A DNA stretch of 31,901 nucleotides from an uncultured Clostridia bacterium (GTDB lineage: Bacteria; Bacillota; Clostridia; Lachnospirales; Lachnospiraceae): assembly GCA_947304065.1 (NCBI GenBank), contig CAMZAI010000004.1, positions 1 to 31,901 of the forward strand. The letters run 5' to 3'. The stretch's first letter is position 1. Every line of letters begins with the position of its first letter. Shown piece by piece: positions 9,008 to 17,646 of this stretch. Below the pieces are notes generated by a model. The model did not search any database and was not told where the DNA came from. It saw only the letters and a program-made list of their open reading frames with translations. The translations under genes and the position numbers were made by a program.

Positions 9008-9626
9008 AATAAGCATCCTCCAGCTTTTTGAAATCGTCGCGGTAGAGCCCTGTGCCCAGATACGCGGGTACCGCCAGTCCGAAGATAAAGAGTATCGGCC
9101 CGAGGAAATAAAAGAAATAGCAGATGATCCACGGGAGCAGGTTCAGGAACAGTTTCAGCAGGGTTTTCCCGATATGCGAGACCGAATATTTAAACGCGTT
9201 TTTGACAGTATCGGCGAAGCCCGCCTCAAATTTGGCCATCACTGGGAACAGGAATGTAACCGTGATCGCGAAAAATACTCCGAACGCGATCAGCAGTGCC
9301 CTTACAGGGGCCACAAACCAGGCTTCGACCAGTGTTGTCGCGTAGTAATCGGCCAGTCCGAACGCGAGCAGCCCGAGTATCGAAAGAGAGCTCAGTATGC
9401 CCAGCTTCAGATTGGCTTTGAAGGCCTTAAAAAAGGATCTCGCCACATAGCTCTCCTCGTTCTTGGACATCTTCAGCACTACCGTATCGAGCGCCGCGAA
9501 AGCCGCTCCGAAAGTCACGACCGGCAGGCTGCACAGTATAGTCAGTATATTCAGCAGGATCAGCTGTCCGAGCTTTTCCGTCGCCCGTACGACCGGTCCG
9601 TCGTAATCAAATATCTTTCCTTCCAT
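8988..9626 (-). CDS. YesL-like DUF624 membrane protein 2
   Basis: This 212-residue paralogue of the next gene begins MEGKIFDYDGPVV behind GGAGG. It shows the DUF624 pattern: an N-terminal FDYDGPV signature, then several membrane spans separated by a conserved helical loop (ALDTVVLKMSKNEESYVARSFFKAFKANLKLG). B. subtilis encodes similar proteins, YesL and YesV, in its rhamnogalacturonan locus. Two tandem, translationally overlapping copies suggest a hetero-oligomeric membrane component, but no activity is established for the family. The gene is divergent from the acetylesterase gene across a 219-base region. Confidence 0.87.
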   Translation of the reverse strand: MEGKIFDYDGPVVRATEKLGQLILLNILTILCSLPVVTFGAAFAALDTVVLKMSKNEESYVARSFFKAFKANLKLGILSSLSILGLLAFGLADYYATTLVEAWFVAPVRALLIAFGVFFAITVTFLFPVMAKFEAGFADTVKNAFKYSVSHIGKTLLKLFLNLLPWIICYFFYFLGPILFIFGLAVPAYLGTGLYRDDFKKLEDAYYAGKDV

Positions 9627-9845
9627 CCGTATCCTCCATGCTCCGTACGCAGCGTCGCTCCCGTCCGTTTACATTTTACGCGGCGTGCGCGCGGAAACGC
9701 TAAATGAGCGGTTTTGCACAGAATTATCATCAAGCTGCAAAAAAGTATCAAATTATTTTTTGACCGCTGACCGCTTTCATTTGTTTTTTCTAAATGTTAT
9801 GCTCACTGATGAAGTATTATAACAGCAAAAGGATGGTAGTTCCAT
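9627..9845. promoter_or_regulatory. Divergent control region between DUF624 genes and esterase gene
   Basis: This 219-base stretch without a gene separates two divergent transcripts. It contains a perfect tandem repeat TGACCGC-TGACCGC at 9761-9774, the main operator candidate. AAATGAGCGG (9702-9711) and CCGCTTTCATTT (9771-9782) are an imperfect inverted pair. A TATTAT/TATAAC element at 9815-9823 could be the plus-strand -10, but I find no good -35. No hairpin with a T-run is visible. Confidence 0.35.
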
Positions 9846-11510
9846 ATGTTTTACGAAAAAGCCGAGATTCTTAATATTACGTATCCCGCCGAGGCCGAGG
9901 GCTGGCAGAGCGGGGTTTATCATGAAAGAGTACGCAAGAGCGACCCCGTACCGGACATCGACGCGTTATGCGCCCTCAGGAATGCGGACAGCTCCGCGCA
10001 GCCCGTCTGCAGCAAGGCGAACGGCGGCCTGCTGATCACCTCAAAGATGTGGACCGAGACCGAGAGCACAGGCTTCGGCATCTATACATATGTCGAGGGC
10101 CCCGGCTTCTCATTCGCGACCGGCGTGCGCGACGCCGAATTCACACTGACCGTCTCAAATCCTTCGGATAAGGAGACCAAAGTCAGCTGCTATGCCAACG
10201 ATATCCTTAAGATCAACGGCGAAGTGCTGCCCGCAGGCGCGTCGGGCATTAAGCTCACCTTCCCGATCTGCTCTGTCGAGGACAATGTCCTGCTGCAGAT
10301 CTTCGTTCCCACCGATGCAAAGGTTAAGGAAGACGCCGCAGGAAATGCTCTGATCGTCAATGATATCACCTTTGAGTATCTGCCCGAAAAAGCGCCCAAG
10401 GCAAAGCCCACACTGTTCCTTGCCTCCGATTCCACGGTCCAGTCCTACGACCAGTTCCACTATCCTCAAGCAGGCTGGGGACAGGTATTCTACAGATTTT
10501 TCAATGACGGCAATCTGACCGAGGAACTCATGTCCCCCGATCTGATGTACCCGCAGAATCATATTTACGAGACTCCTCACGCCGATATCGAGAACCGCTC
10601 GATAGGTGCCAGAAGCTCCCGCTCCTTCATAAACGAAGGCAAATGGGACCGTCTTCTCTCACGCACGGCGCCCGGCGATTTCTGCTTCATTCAGTGGGGC
10701 CACAACGACGCGACCGCAGTCCGTCCGAACAGATATGTGGCTCCCGGCGATTTCGGTTTCTGGCTCAAGAAATATATCCGCTCCTGCCGTGCCCGCAAGG
10801 TCGTTCCGGTACTTGTCACCCCGATCGCGCGCAGAAACTGCGACGGTGCGAACGGAACATTCGTGGCTTCGTTCGGAAAATACGCCGATGTAATGCTGGC
10901 GCTCGGCGAGACAGAGAATGTACCCGTTATCGACCTTTGCAGGCTTTCGGTTGATTATCTCAACAAGATCGGTCCCGAGGAGTCAAAGCTCATTTACCTC
11001 TGGGCCGCTCCCGACGCATATCCCGACAGCGCTTACGCAAACGGCGTATCCGACAATACACACCTTCAGGAATACGGCGCTACGATCTACGCCGGCCTCG
11101 TGGCAAAAGCAATAAAGGATTCTTCGAACCCGGAATTCGATCCGATCCGCGGACTCATCAATACCGAATTCCCGATCGAGAAGCCCGCGACCTTCCGTGC
11201 TCCGGTCCCTGCCGATTCGACTTCTCCTACCGGCTTTGCTATGCAGGAGCTCCATGTCGAGAACAATGTCGCAAGCTTCCTGCTCATCTTCGACGACGTA
11301 AAGGACGCCGTAAAATACCGCGTTTACCGCAAGGGCTCGGTGGACTTCCAGTACTTCCCCCTTCGCGAGGTAACCGCCGAAGAAAAGGCCACATCGCCCG
11401 TTATGCCGTTTACGATCCCCGCATCGGATGTCTATGAGATCTACGTCTGCGCGGTATTTGCCGACGGCAGCGAAGGCGCAAAGAGCCGCACGATAGAATT
11501 CAGGGCGTGA
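9846..11510 (+). CDS. SGNH/GDSL hydrolase, rhamnogalacturonan acetylesterase-like, three-domain
   Basis: This 554-residue protein probably removes acetyl esters from galacturonic acid in rhamnogalacturonan I fragments. The SGNH catalytic core spans about residues 188-430. Block I is FLASDSTVQSY, with nucleophile Ser in DST (about 197). Block II Gly is in AGWGQ (about 214). Block III is QWGHND (about 284). Block V is DNTHLQEYGA, with catalytic Asp and His (about 402-405). The DST and DNTH forms are typical of the YesT/RGAE group. About 185 extra N-terminal residues and a C-terminal fibronectin III-like segment (about 445-554) make it over twice YesT length. There is no signal peptide, so it should act in the cytoplasm on imported oligosaccharides. 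A purine-rich AAAGGA stands upstream of the start. Confidence 0.87.
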   Translation: MFYEKAEILNITYPAEAEGWQSGVYHERVRKSDPVPDIDALCALRNADSSAQPVCSKANGGLLITSKMWTETESTGFGIYTYVEGPGFSFATGVRDAEFTLTVSNPSDKETKVSCYANDILKINGEVLPAGASGIKLTFPICSVEDNVLLQIFVPTDAKVKEDAAGNALIVNDITFEYLPEKAPKAKPTLFLASDSTVQSYDQFHYPQAGWGQVFYRFFNDGNLTEELMSPDLMYPQNHIYETPHADIENRSIGARSSRSFINEGKWDRLLSRTAPGDFCFIQWGHNDATAVRPNRYVAPGDFGFWLKKYIRSCRARKVVPVLVTPIARRNCDGANGTFVASFGKYADVMLALGETENVPVIDLCRLSVDYLNKIGPEESKLIYLWAAPDAYPDSAYANGVSDNTHLQEYGATIYAGLVAKAIKDSSNPEFDPIRGLINTEFPIEKPATFRAPVPADSTSPTGFAMQELHVENNVASFLLIFDDVKDAVKYRVYRKGSVDFQYFPLREVTAEEKATSPVMPFTIPASDVYEIYVCAVFADGSEGAKSRTIEFRA

Positions 11511-11572
11511 GGCCGCGTCGCCCCGAAAGGAGCACGGCAGATCAGGCTTGTTTCAGAAAAGGACTATAAACG

Positions 11573-12235
11573 ATGGAAAAACTGATATATGAGAATCCCC
11601 TCGCGTGCGAGGCGGATATAAAAGACTTCAGACTTGAGGGAAGTGCAAAGATCACCTTCCCCGACGGCCGCATGCGAATGGAGAACGCGATCTCGGCCGA
11701 AGCCGGCCAGAAGGCCAATTACGTGCTCTGGTGCGATCAAAACTTCCCCGACAATATCCGTATCGAATGGGATTTCAGGCCTTTAAAAGAGCCCGGACTT
11801 GCGATACTCTTCTTTGCAGCGAAGGGGATCAACGGCAAGGACATCTTCGATCCTTCCGTCGCGCCCCGTACGGGCGAATATCCGCTCTATCACCACGGCG
11901 ACATAAACGCATTCCATGTGTCCTATTTCAGGCGCAAGGAGCCCGACGAGAGGGCGTTCCATACCTGCAATCTACGCAAGAGCTACGGCTTCTGGCTCGT
12001 TAGCCAGGGCGCCGATCCGATACCGGACGCCGACGACTGTAACGGAGATTACCGCCTGTCGCTCATCAAGAAGAAAGATTTCGTCTCCTTCAGTGTGAAC
12101 GGACTCACGGTCTTTACCTACGAAGATGACGGGAAGACCTACGGAGATTTCCTCACTGACGGACGAATCGGATTCAGACAATTGGCTCCGATGATCGGGG
12201 AGTACGCGAATTTACGTGTTTTTTCTCTTGAATAA
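11573..12235 (+). CDS. DUF1961 family protein (YesU-like)
   Basis: This 220-residue soluble protein matches the DUF1961 family, to which B. subtilis YesU belongs. Typical features are an early Tyr-Glu-Asn-Pro (IYENPLA), the strand VLWCDQNFPDNIRIEWDFRPL, GLAILFFAAKG, YHHGDINAFHVSYFRR, the CNLRKSYGFWLVSQGADP segment, and a terminal GRIGFRQLAPMIGEYANLRV. The fold is expected to be a concanavalin-like beta-sandwich with sugar-binding or lyase-like potential, but its activity is not established. There is no signal peptide. It follows the acetylesterase by 62 bases, the same yesT-yesU adjacency seen in Bacillus, which is the strongest contextual evidence for a rhamnogalacturonan role. Confidence 0.85.
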   Translation: MEKLIYENPLACEADIKDFRLEGSAKITFPDGRMRMENAISAEAGQKANYVLWCDQNFPDNIRIEWDFRPLKEPGLAILFFAAKGINGKDIFDPSVAPRTGEYPLYHHGDINAFHVSYFRRKEPDERAFHTCNLRKSYGFWLVSQGADPIPDADDCNGDYRLSLIKKKDFVSFSVNGLTVFTYEDDGKTYGDFLTDGRIGFRQLAPMIGEYANLRVFSLE

Positions 12236-12241
12236 CCTGCA

Positions 12242-12271
12242 AAAAGCCGTCCCGATTTAGGGGCGGCTTTT
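12242..12271. terminator. Bidirectional rho-independent terminator
   Basis: AAAAGCCG-TCCC (12242-12253) pairs with GGGG-CGGCTTTT (12260-12271) around a six-base loop: 12 pairs, one of them G-T. Both strands show a T-run after the stem. It lies between the convergent stop codons of the YesU-like gene and hisC and serves both transcripts. Confidence 0.9.
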
Positions 12272-12277
12272 CGTCTG

Positions 12278-13336
12278 TTATTTGTTTAGGATCTCTTTCA
12301 GCCCGGCGATCAGCTTGTCAACCTCTTCATCGGTGCCGACCGTGATCCTGAGATAATTATTTATCAGGGGCTTGTTGAAGAAGCGCACGAAGATGTGCTT
12401 CTTGCGCAGCTCTTCGAATATTGTCTTCGCAGGTACGCTCTTGTGCGTTGTGAAAATGAAGTTCGCGCTCGAAGGGAAGGTCACAAAGCCGAGGTCTGAA
12501 AGCTCTTTTACGAGTCTTTCTCTGGTTTTGAGTATCTTTGCGATGGTTGTTCTGAAATACTCTTCTTCCGCGAGCGACGCCTTGCCGACCTCGATCGAAG
12601 GGAAGTTCATCGTGTAGGAGTTTATCGAGTTCTTGACGTCCGAGATCGCCTGTATGAGCTCCTTCGAAGCGATCGCGTAACCGATCCTTAAGCCCGCCAT
12701 CGAGCGGGATTTCGAGAAGGTCCTGACTACGATGAGGTTGTCGTATTTCCCGGTGAGCTCCAGTACGCTCTCACCGCCGAAATCCACATAGGCTTCGTCG
12801 ATCACGACAACGTTGTCGGGATTCGCGGCTATGATTTTTTCAATATCTGCAGCCGCCATGGCCATCGATGTGGGCGCGTTGGGGTTCGCGATGACGATAC
12901 CGCCGTTTTCCTTGCCGATATAGTCATCCGGATCGATCGTGAAATCGGCCTTTAACGGAATCTTGCAATAGGGGACACGGTAGAGCTCTGCCCAGACCTC
13001 GTAGAACGAATACGAGATCTCGGGGAAAAACAGCTTCCTGCCGCTGTTGAAGCAGGTCTGGAAAATGACCGCGAGCACATCGTCCGAGCCGACTCCCACA
13101 AATACGTTTTCCGGTGATATTCCGTGATATGCGGCCAGCTCGCGTCTTAAAGCTCCGCCGTCTGTCGGGGGATAGAGCTTCAGCCTGCCCGCGGAAAACT
13201 CCTCCGCCGCCTTCAAAACCGCAGGCGCGGGCGGATACGGGTTCTCGTTCGTATTGAGCTTGACCATGTCCGCGAAATCGGGCTGGTCGCCCGGTACATA
13301 CGGATCTATATTTCTGAAATTGTCTTTATTGACCAT
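12278..13336 (-). CDS. hisC: Histidinol-phosphate aminotransferase (HisC family)
   Basis: This is a 352-residue PLP enzyme, typical length for HisC, which interconverts imidazole-acetol phosphate and histidinol phosphate in histidine synthesis. Visible features: NTNENPYPP near the N terminus, VGVGSDDVL, IANPNAPTSMAM, VVIDEAYVDFGGES (the Asp-Glu-Ala-Tyr PLP site), and TFSKSRSMAGLRIGY holding the PLP-binding Lys. It is last in the arg operon, 15 bases after argD, and ends at the bidirectional terminator. HisC-family enzymes also take other substrates, and no other his gene is visible. A role in another transamination cannot be excluded. Confidence 0.87.
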   Translation of the reverse strand: MVNKDNFRNIDPYVPGDQPDFADMVKLNTNENPYPPAPAVLKAAEEFSAGRLKLYPPTDGGALRRELAAYHGISPENVFVGVGSDDVLAVIFQTCFNSGRKLFFPEISYSFYEVWAELYRVPYCKIPLKADFTIDPDDYIGKENGGIVIANPNAPTSMAMAAADIEKIIAANPDNVVVIDEAYVDFGGESVLELTGKYDNLIVVRTFSKSRSMAGLRIGYAIASKELIQAISDVKNSINSYTMNFPSIEVGKASLAEEEYFRTTIAKILKTRERLVKELSDLGFVTFPSSANFIFTTHKSVPAKTIFEELRKKHIFVRFFNKPLINNYLRITVGTDEEVDKLIAGLKEILNK

Positions 13337-13351
13337 ATTCTTACCTTTCCA

Positions 13352-14515
13352 TTACTCCGCGCAGCACTCAAGGATCACGGATACAGCCTTCGCGAGCACA
13401 TCCTGCGGGATGTTGAGTGCCGGAAGAAGCCTTACCTTATCCTTCGCGGTGAGCACGAGCACGCCTTTTTCCATGCATGCCTTTGCCACATCCGCAGCGG
13501 GCTTTACGGTCTTGATGCCTATCATCAGTCCGAGTCCGGTCACGCCCTCGATGCCGGGCTTCCCCGAAACTGCGGTCCTTACATACTCCGCCTTCTGTTT
13601 TACTCCATCAAGGAGCTTTTCGTCAATCCTTTCGATAATGCTGCATGCTGCAGCCGAAGCTACGGGATTGCCTCCGAAGGTCGAACCGTGGTCTCCGAAG
13701 CCGAAAACATTCTCAACCTTTTCTCCGAGCAGAGTCGCTCCGATAGGAAGTCCGCCCGCGAGTCCCTTTGCGGTAGAAACGATGTCGGGAGTGATGTCGT
13801 AATTCATGTATGCATAGAGCTTTCCGGTCCTGCCGTTTCCGGTCTGAACCTCGTCCACGATCAGCAGGATATCATTTTCCTTGCAAAGCTCATACGCCGC
13901 CTTCGCGTAGGCGGGATCGATCGGGATCACACCACCCTCTCCCTGAATGCACTCTATCATCAGCGCAGCGACTTTATTCGATTCGATCGCAGCTTTCAGA
14001 TCATCGATATTTCCGTTCTCCACGTGGACAAAGCCGGGAGTCAGCGGATTGTAGAGCTCATGGTAATGCTCCTGGCCGGTGGCAGCAAGAGTCGTGAGCG
14101 TTCTTCCGTGGAAGCTGTTCTTCAGTGTGATGACCGTCGAATATTCGGGGCCCTTCTTTTCCGCAGCATACTTACGCGCGGCTTTGATCGCGCATTCATT
14201 GGCCTCTGCACCCGAATTCGAGAAGAATACCTTCTTCATTCCGGTCTTTTTGCAGAGGAGTTCTGCAAGCTTCGCACAAGGCTCGGTATAGTACAGGTTA
14301 GACATATGCTGTACCTTGTCGAGCTGGGCGATAACGGCTGCCTTCCAGGTGTCGTCGCCTATTCCGAACGAGGTAACTCCGATACCGGAGCCCATGTCAA
14401 TATACTCTTTCCCTGCACTGTCAACAACTACAGAGCCCTTGCCGCTCACTATCTCAACCGGAAACCTGTTGTAAGTTCCCGCGACATATTGCTTATCTTT
14501 CCCGATTATCGACAT
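13352..14515 (-). CDS. argD: Acetylornithine aminotransferase
   Basis: This is a 387-residue class III PLP aminotransferase that converts N-acetylglutamate semialdehyde to N-acetylornithine. Seen: YIDMGSGIGV, FFSNSGAEANECAIKAARKY, the NSFHGRTLTTLAATGQ segment, LIVDEVQTGNGRTG, and STAKGLAGGLPIGA with the PLP-binding Lys. The ATG at 14515 follows GGAGG with 6-base spacing. It sits 15 bases after argB. Homologues can also serve as succinyldiaminopimelate aminotransferase, but the C-J-B-D order makes ArgD the natural call. Confidence 0.95.
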   Translation of the reverse strand: MSIIGKDKQYVAGTYNRFPVEIVSGKGSVVVDSAGKEYIDMGSGIGVTSFGIGDDTWKAAVIAQLDKVQHMSNLYYTEPCAKLAELLCKKTGMKKVFFSNSGAEANECAIKAARKYAAEKKGPEYSTVITLKNSFHGRTLTTLAATGQEHYHELYNPLTPGFVHVENGNIDDLKAAIESNKVAALMIECIQGEGGVIPIDPAYAKAAYELCKENDILLIVDEVQTGNGRTGKLYAYMNYDITPDIVSTAKGLAGGLPIGATLLGEKVENVFGFGDHGSTFGGNPVASAAACSIIERIDEKLLDGVKQKAEYVRTAVSGKPGIEGVTGLGLMIGIKTVKPAADVAKACMEKGVLVLTAKDKVRLLPALNIPQDVLAKAVSVILECCAE

Positions 14516-14530
14516 ATAAGCCTCCGTTCC

Positions 14531-15406
14531 TCAAACCCTCTCTGTCTCAGAAGAAACCATGGTGCCGGCACCTTCATCGGTCAGCAGCTCCATCAGTATC
14601 GAATGGGGCACTCTTCCGTCCATGATTACCACGTTCCTAACGCCGTATTTGAGTGCATCTATGCAGCACTCCACCTTCGGGATCATACCGCCGCTGATGG
14701 TACCGTCCGCATAGAGCTTCTCGGCCTCTTTCGGCGTGATCATCGGAATCAGCGTCGAAGGGTCGTCCTTGTCCTTTAAGATGCCCGCGATATCGGTCAT
14801 CATTATAAGTCTCTCGGCCTCAAGCGCGCCCGCGATATGAGCGGCCGCCGTGTCGCCGTTAATGTTGTAGGTATTGCCGTCCTTGTCGCAGCCGATCGTG
14901 GAAATAACGGGAATGTAGCCCTTCTCCAGAAGGTCTGTAACGGGCTTGATATGGACCTTCGTGATCTCTCCGACATAGCCGAGCGCTTCGTTCTTGACCC
15001 TGGCCTCGATAAGCCTGCCGTCCATACCGGAGAGGCCTACAGCCTGACCGCCCTTCATCTCGAGAAGGTTTACGAGAGTCTTGTTGACCTTGCCCGCGAG
15101 CACCATCTGTACGATGTCGACGGTCTCCTTGTCGGTCACGCGAAGGCCGTTCACGAACTCGGGCTTCTTGCCGAGCTTGTCCATCAGCTCGTTGATCTCG
15201 GGTCCGCCGCCGTGCACGAGCACGATCTTCACGCCGATCAGCCAGAGCAGCACGATATCCTCCATGACCTGCTGCTTGAGGCTCTCGTTGACCATAGCGT
15301 TTCCGCCGTATTTTACGACAACGACCTTGCCGTTGTATCTCTTGATGTAGGGAAGGGCCTGTGTGAGGACTTCAGCCCTCTTTGCATTTGTCAGATCTGT
15401 TTCCAT
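14531..15406 (-). CDS. argB: Acetylglutamate kinase
   Basis: This 291-residue amino-acid kinase phosphorylates N-acetylglutamate. An in-frame extension reaches 15478, but the ATG at 15406 (METDLTNAKR) has GGAG six bases upstream and does not run into argJ, so it is the likely start. Motifs: VVKYGGNAM (ATP phosphate binding), LVHGGGPEI (substrate glycine loop), GLRVTDKETV, INGDTAAAHIAGAL, and GTISGGMIPKVECC near the C terminus. It starts 14 bases after the argJ stop. Whether it is arginine-feedback inhibited cannot be settled by eye. Confidence 0.95.
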   Translation of the reverse strand: METDLTNAKRAEVLTQALPYIKRYNGKVVVVKYGGNAMVNESLKQQVMEDIVLLWLIGVKIVLVHGGGPEINELMDKLGKKPEFVNGLRVTDKETVDIVQMVLAGKVNKTLVNLLEMKGGQAVGLSGMDGRLIEARVKNEALGYVGEITKVHIKPVTDLLEKGYIPVISTIGCDKDGNTYNINGDTAAAHIAGALEAERLIMMTDIAGILKDKDDPSTLIPMITPKEAEKLYADGTISGGMIPKVECCIDALKYGVRNVVIMDGRVPHSILMELLTDEGAGTMVSSETERV

Positions 15407-15420
15407 ATTTATCTCCGTTC

Positions 15421-16635
15421 TCAGGTACGGTAATCTCCGTTGATCTTTACATAATCGTAGGTGAGGTCGCAGCCCCATGCTGTGGCCGAAGCGTCTCCGC
15501 TGTTCAGCGCAACCTCTATGTCTATCTCCTTTTCCAGCAGGATCTCCTTTGCGATCTCCTCCGAAAAATCAATGCCTGCGCCGTTCTTGCAAACAGGGAT
15601 CGTACCCTTTTTGCTCGTAAACGCAACGTCGATCTTATTCACGTCGACATCCGCGCCGCTGTAACCGATCGCGCAGAGCACGCGGCCCCAGTTGGCGTCA
15701 GCGCCGAACATCGCAGCCTTGAGTAAGCTCGAACAGATAACAGACTTTGCAACGGTCCTTGCGGTCGCAAGATCGGCCGCTCCGGTGCACTTGCACTCGA
15801 GAAGCTTTGTCGCGCCCTCGCCGTCGCCGGCGATCATGCGGCAGAGACCGATATTTACAGTGTTCAGGGCCTTCATAAACTCATCGAAATCCGCGCCCTC
15901 GGCCGTGATCTCGGCGTTTCCGGCCATGCCGTTCGCGAGAACCGTCACCATATCGTTGGTCGAAGTATCGCCGTCAATGCTCAGCATATTGAAGGTGCCC
16001 GCGATGTCGCCCTTCAGCGCCTTGTTCAGCATTTCAGACGAGATAGCCGCGTCGGTCGTGATGAATACGAGCATCGTCGCCATGTTCGGATGGATCATTC
16101 CGCTGCCCTTCGCAATGCCGCCCAGATGGCAGATCTTCCCACCGATCTCGAACTCCACCGCGATCTCCTTCATCACGGTATCGGTGGTCATGATACCCTC
16201 GGCCGCCGCCGAGCAGTCGTCCGCGTTCAGGGACGCAACAAGAGCGGGGATGCCGTTCTTAATGGGTTCCAGATCGAGAGGCTGTCCGATAACGCCCGTC
16301 GATGCGACAACCACATCCTTCGGGCTGATCTTGAGCGCCTGTCCGAGAGCCTCGCACATTCCCTCCGCGATCTCGATGCCGTTCGCGTTGCAGGTATTGG
16401 CGTTACCGCTGTTGCAGATCACAGCCTGCGCGATGCCGTCGGCAATATTGTTCTTTGTAACGGTCAGGGGCGCGCCCTTGACCAGATTTGTCGTATAAAC
16501 AGCAGCCGCTTTTGCGGGTACCTCGCTGTATATCAGCGCAAGGTCCTTCTTTGTCCTGTTCTTCCTGATACCGCAGTGCACTCCTCCTGCAGAAAAACCT
16601 TTTGCGGCACAAATTCCTCCGTTGATCGATTTCAT
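15421..16635 (-). CDS. argJ: Glutamate N-acetyltransferase / ornithine acetyltransferase
   Basis: This 404-residue enzyme recycles the acetyl group from acetylornithine to glutamate. The self-cleavage site is seen in IHPNMATMLVFITTD, with the Thr of ATML (about residue 185) becoming the new N-terminal nucleophile. The N terminus GGICAAKGFSAGGVHCGI and the C terminus SGDASATAWGCDLTYDYVKINGDYRT are typical. An upstream in-frame start at 16671 exists, but the ATG at 16635 has GGAGAG at good spacing and fits the family N terminus. No argA or argE is in the window, consistent with the cyclic pathway. Mono- against bifunctional activity cannot be told from sequence alone. Confidence 0.95.
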   Translation of the reverse strand: MKSINGGICAAKGFSAGGVHCGIRKNRTKKDLALIYSEVPAKAAAVYTTNLVKGAPLTVTKNNIADGIAQAVICNSGNANTCNANGIEIAEGMCEALGQALKISPKDVVVASTGVIGQPLDLEPIKNGIPALVASLNADDCSAAAEGIMTTDTVMKEIAVEFEIGGKICHLGGIAKGSGMIHPNMATMLVFITTDAAISSEMLNKALKGDIAGTFNMLSIDGDTSTNDMVTVLANGMAGNAEITAEGADFDEFMKALNTVNIGLCRMIAGDGEGATKLLECKCTGAADLATARTVAKSVICSSLLKAAMFGADANWGRVLCAIGYSGADVDVNKIDVAFTSKKGTIPVCKNGAGIDFSEEIAKEILLEKEIDIEVALNSGDASATAWGCDLTYDYVKINGDYRT

Positions 16636-16661
16636 GATGTTCTCTCCGTTTCTATGTTTTT

Positions 16662-17600
16662 TCATTCGCAATTCGCGACATTTAAACCGGTCGTCTCCCG
16701 GACGCCCATGACTATATTCATGTTCTGGATCGCGGCTCCCGAAGCGCCCTTGCCGAGATTGTCGAATCTCGAAACCAGCAGGATACGCTCGTCGTTGCCC
16801 GTAACGCTTACTTCCATGTCGTCCCTGCCCGCAAAGGCCGCCGCCGACATGAAGCCTCCCTCTCCGGCCTCTTTTACGAAACGCACGAGACCGCTTCCAT
16901 TATTGTAATACGAGGAATAAATATCTTCAATGTCCTTTATTGTACCGTTTATCGCATCACCGAACAGCGGGACCGTGACCTCCATTCCCGAATAGAAATC
17001 GGCTACGATTGGGCAGAACGCGGGAGCTTTCGCCAGTCCGCACACCTTTACCATCTCGGGCAGATGCTTGTGCTTCTGCGCGATTCCGTACATTCTCGGA
17101 GCCCCGAGAAGAGGATCTCTTTCTTCCGCCTCATACTCGGCGATCATCTTTTTGCCGCCGCCCGAATATCCGGTAAGCGAAAATGCTGAGAGCATCTCGT
17201 CCTTGGAAACAATGCCTTCCCTGATGAGCGGCGCGACCAGAGCCACAAACCCGCTTGCATGGCATCCGGGATTCGCTATGCGCTTCGAGATTTTTACCTC
17301 ATCATAGCCCGTAAGCTCCGCAAAGCCGTAGGTCCAGCCATCCGCAGTCCTGTGCGCCGTAGAGGTGTCGATCACGCAGGTATCCGGGTTCGTGATCATG
17401 CCGACAGCCTCGACCGCCGCGGCGTCGGGCAGGCACAAAAACGCGATGTCTGCACTATTTAAAGCCTCCGCTCTTGCAGCGCTGTCTTTTCTCAGTTCCT
17501 CGCTGAGCTTAATGAGCTCGATATCCTTGCGTCCTTCAAGCCTCTCGTATATCCTGAGTCCGGTCGTCCCGGCGCTTCCGTCGATAAATACTTTTTTCAT
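16662..17600 (-). CDS. argC: N-acetyl-gamma-glutamyl-phosphate reductase, type 2
   Basis: This 312-residue NADPH-dependent reductase is the first gene of the arginine operon. VFIDGSAGTTGLRIYERL is the nucleotide-binding N terminus, FLCLPDAAAV follows, and NPGCHASGF carries the catalytic Cys (about residue 114). Length and the GSAGTTGLRI start place it in the shorter ArgC type 2 subfamily rather than the about 345-residue type 1. AGAGGG stands upstream of the ATG at 17600. The reading frame ends 26 bases before the argJ start. Confidence 0.93.
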   Translation of the reverse strand: MKKVFIDGSAGTTGLRIYERLEGRKDIELIKLSEELRKDSAARAEALNSADIAFLCLPDAAAVEAVGMITNPDTCVIDTSTAHRTADGWTYGFAELTGYDEVKISKRIANPGCHASGFVALVAPLIREGIVSKDEMLSAFSLTGYSGGGKKMIAEYEAEERDPLLGAPRMYGIAQKHKHLPEMVKVCGLAKAPAFCPIVADFYSGMEVTVPLFGDAINGTIKDIEDIYSSYYNNGSGLVRFVKEAGEGGFMSAAAFAGRDDMEVSVTGNDERILLVSRFDNLGKGASGAAIQNMNIVMGVRETTGLNVANCE

Positions 17601-17646
17601 GCCGTACCCTCTGTATATGTATATATATGTATCCGAATTTTAATAA

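Noticed and set aside
9008..9016. Upstream ATG at 9016 as start of DUF624 protein 1
   Set aside because: GGAGG abuts this ATG with no spacer, and the paralogue aligns only with the start at 9007.
8739..9707. 322-residue plus-strand frame across both DUF624 genes
   Set aside because: Composition is Arg/Gln/Ser-rich as expected for an antisense shadow; the minus strand has two clear paralogues with ribosome sites.
13688..14779. 363-residue plus-strand frame across argD and argB
   Set aside because: It spans two well-supported genes on the other strand and their junction, with no domain of its own.
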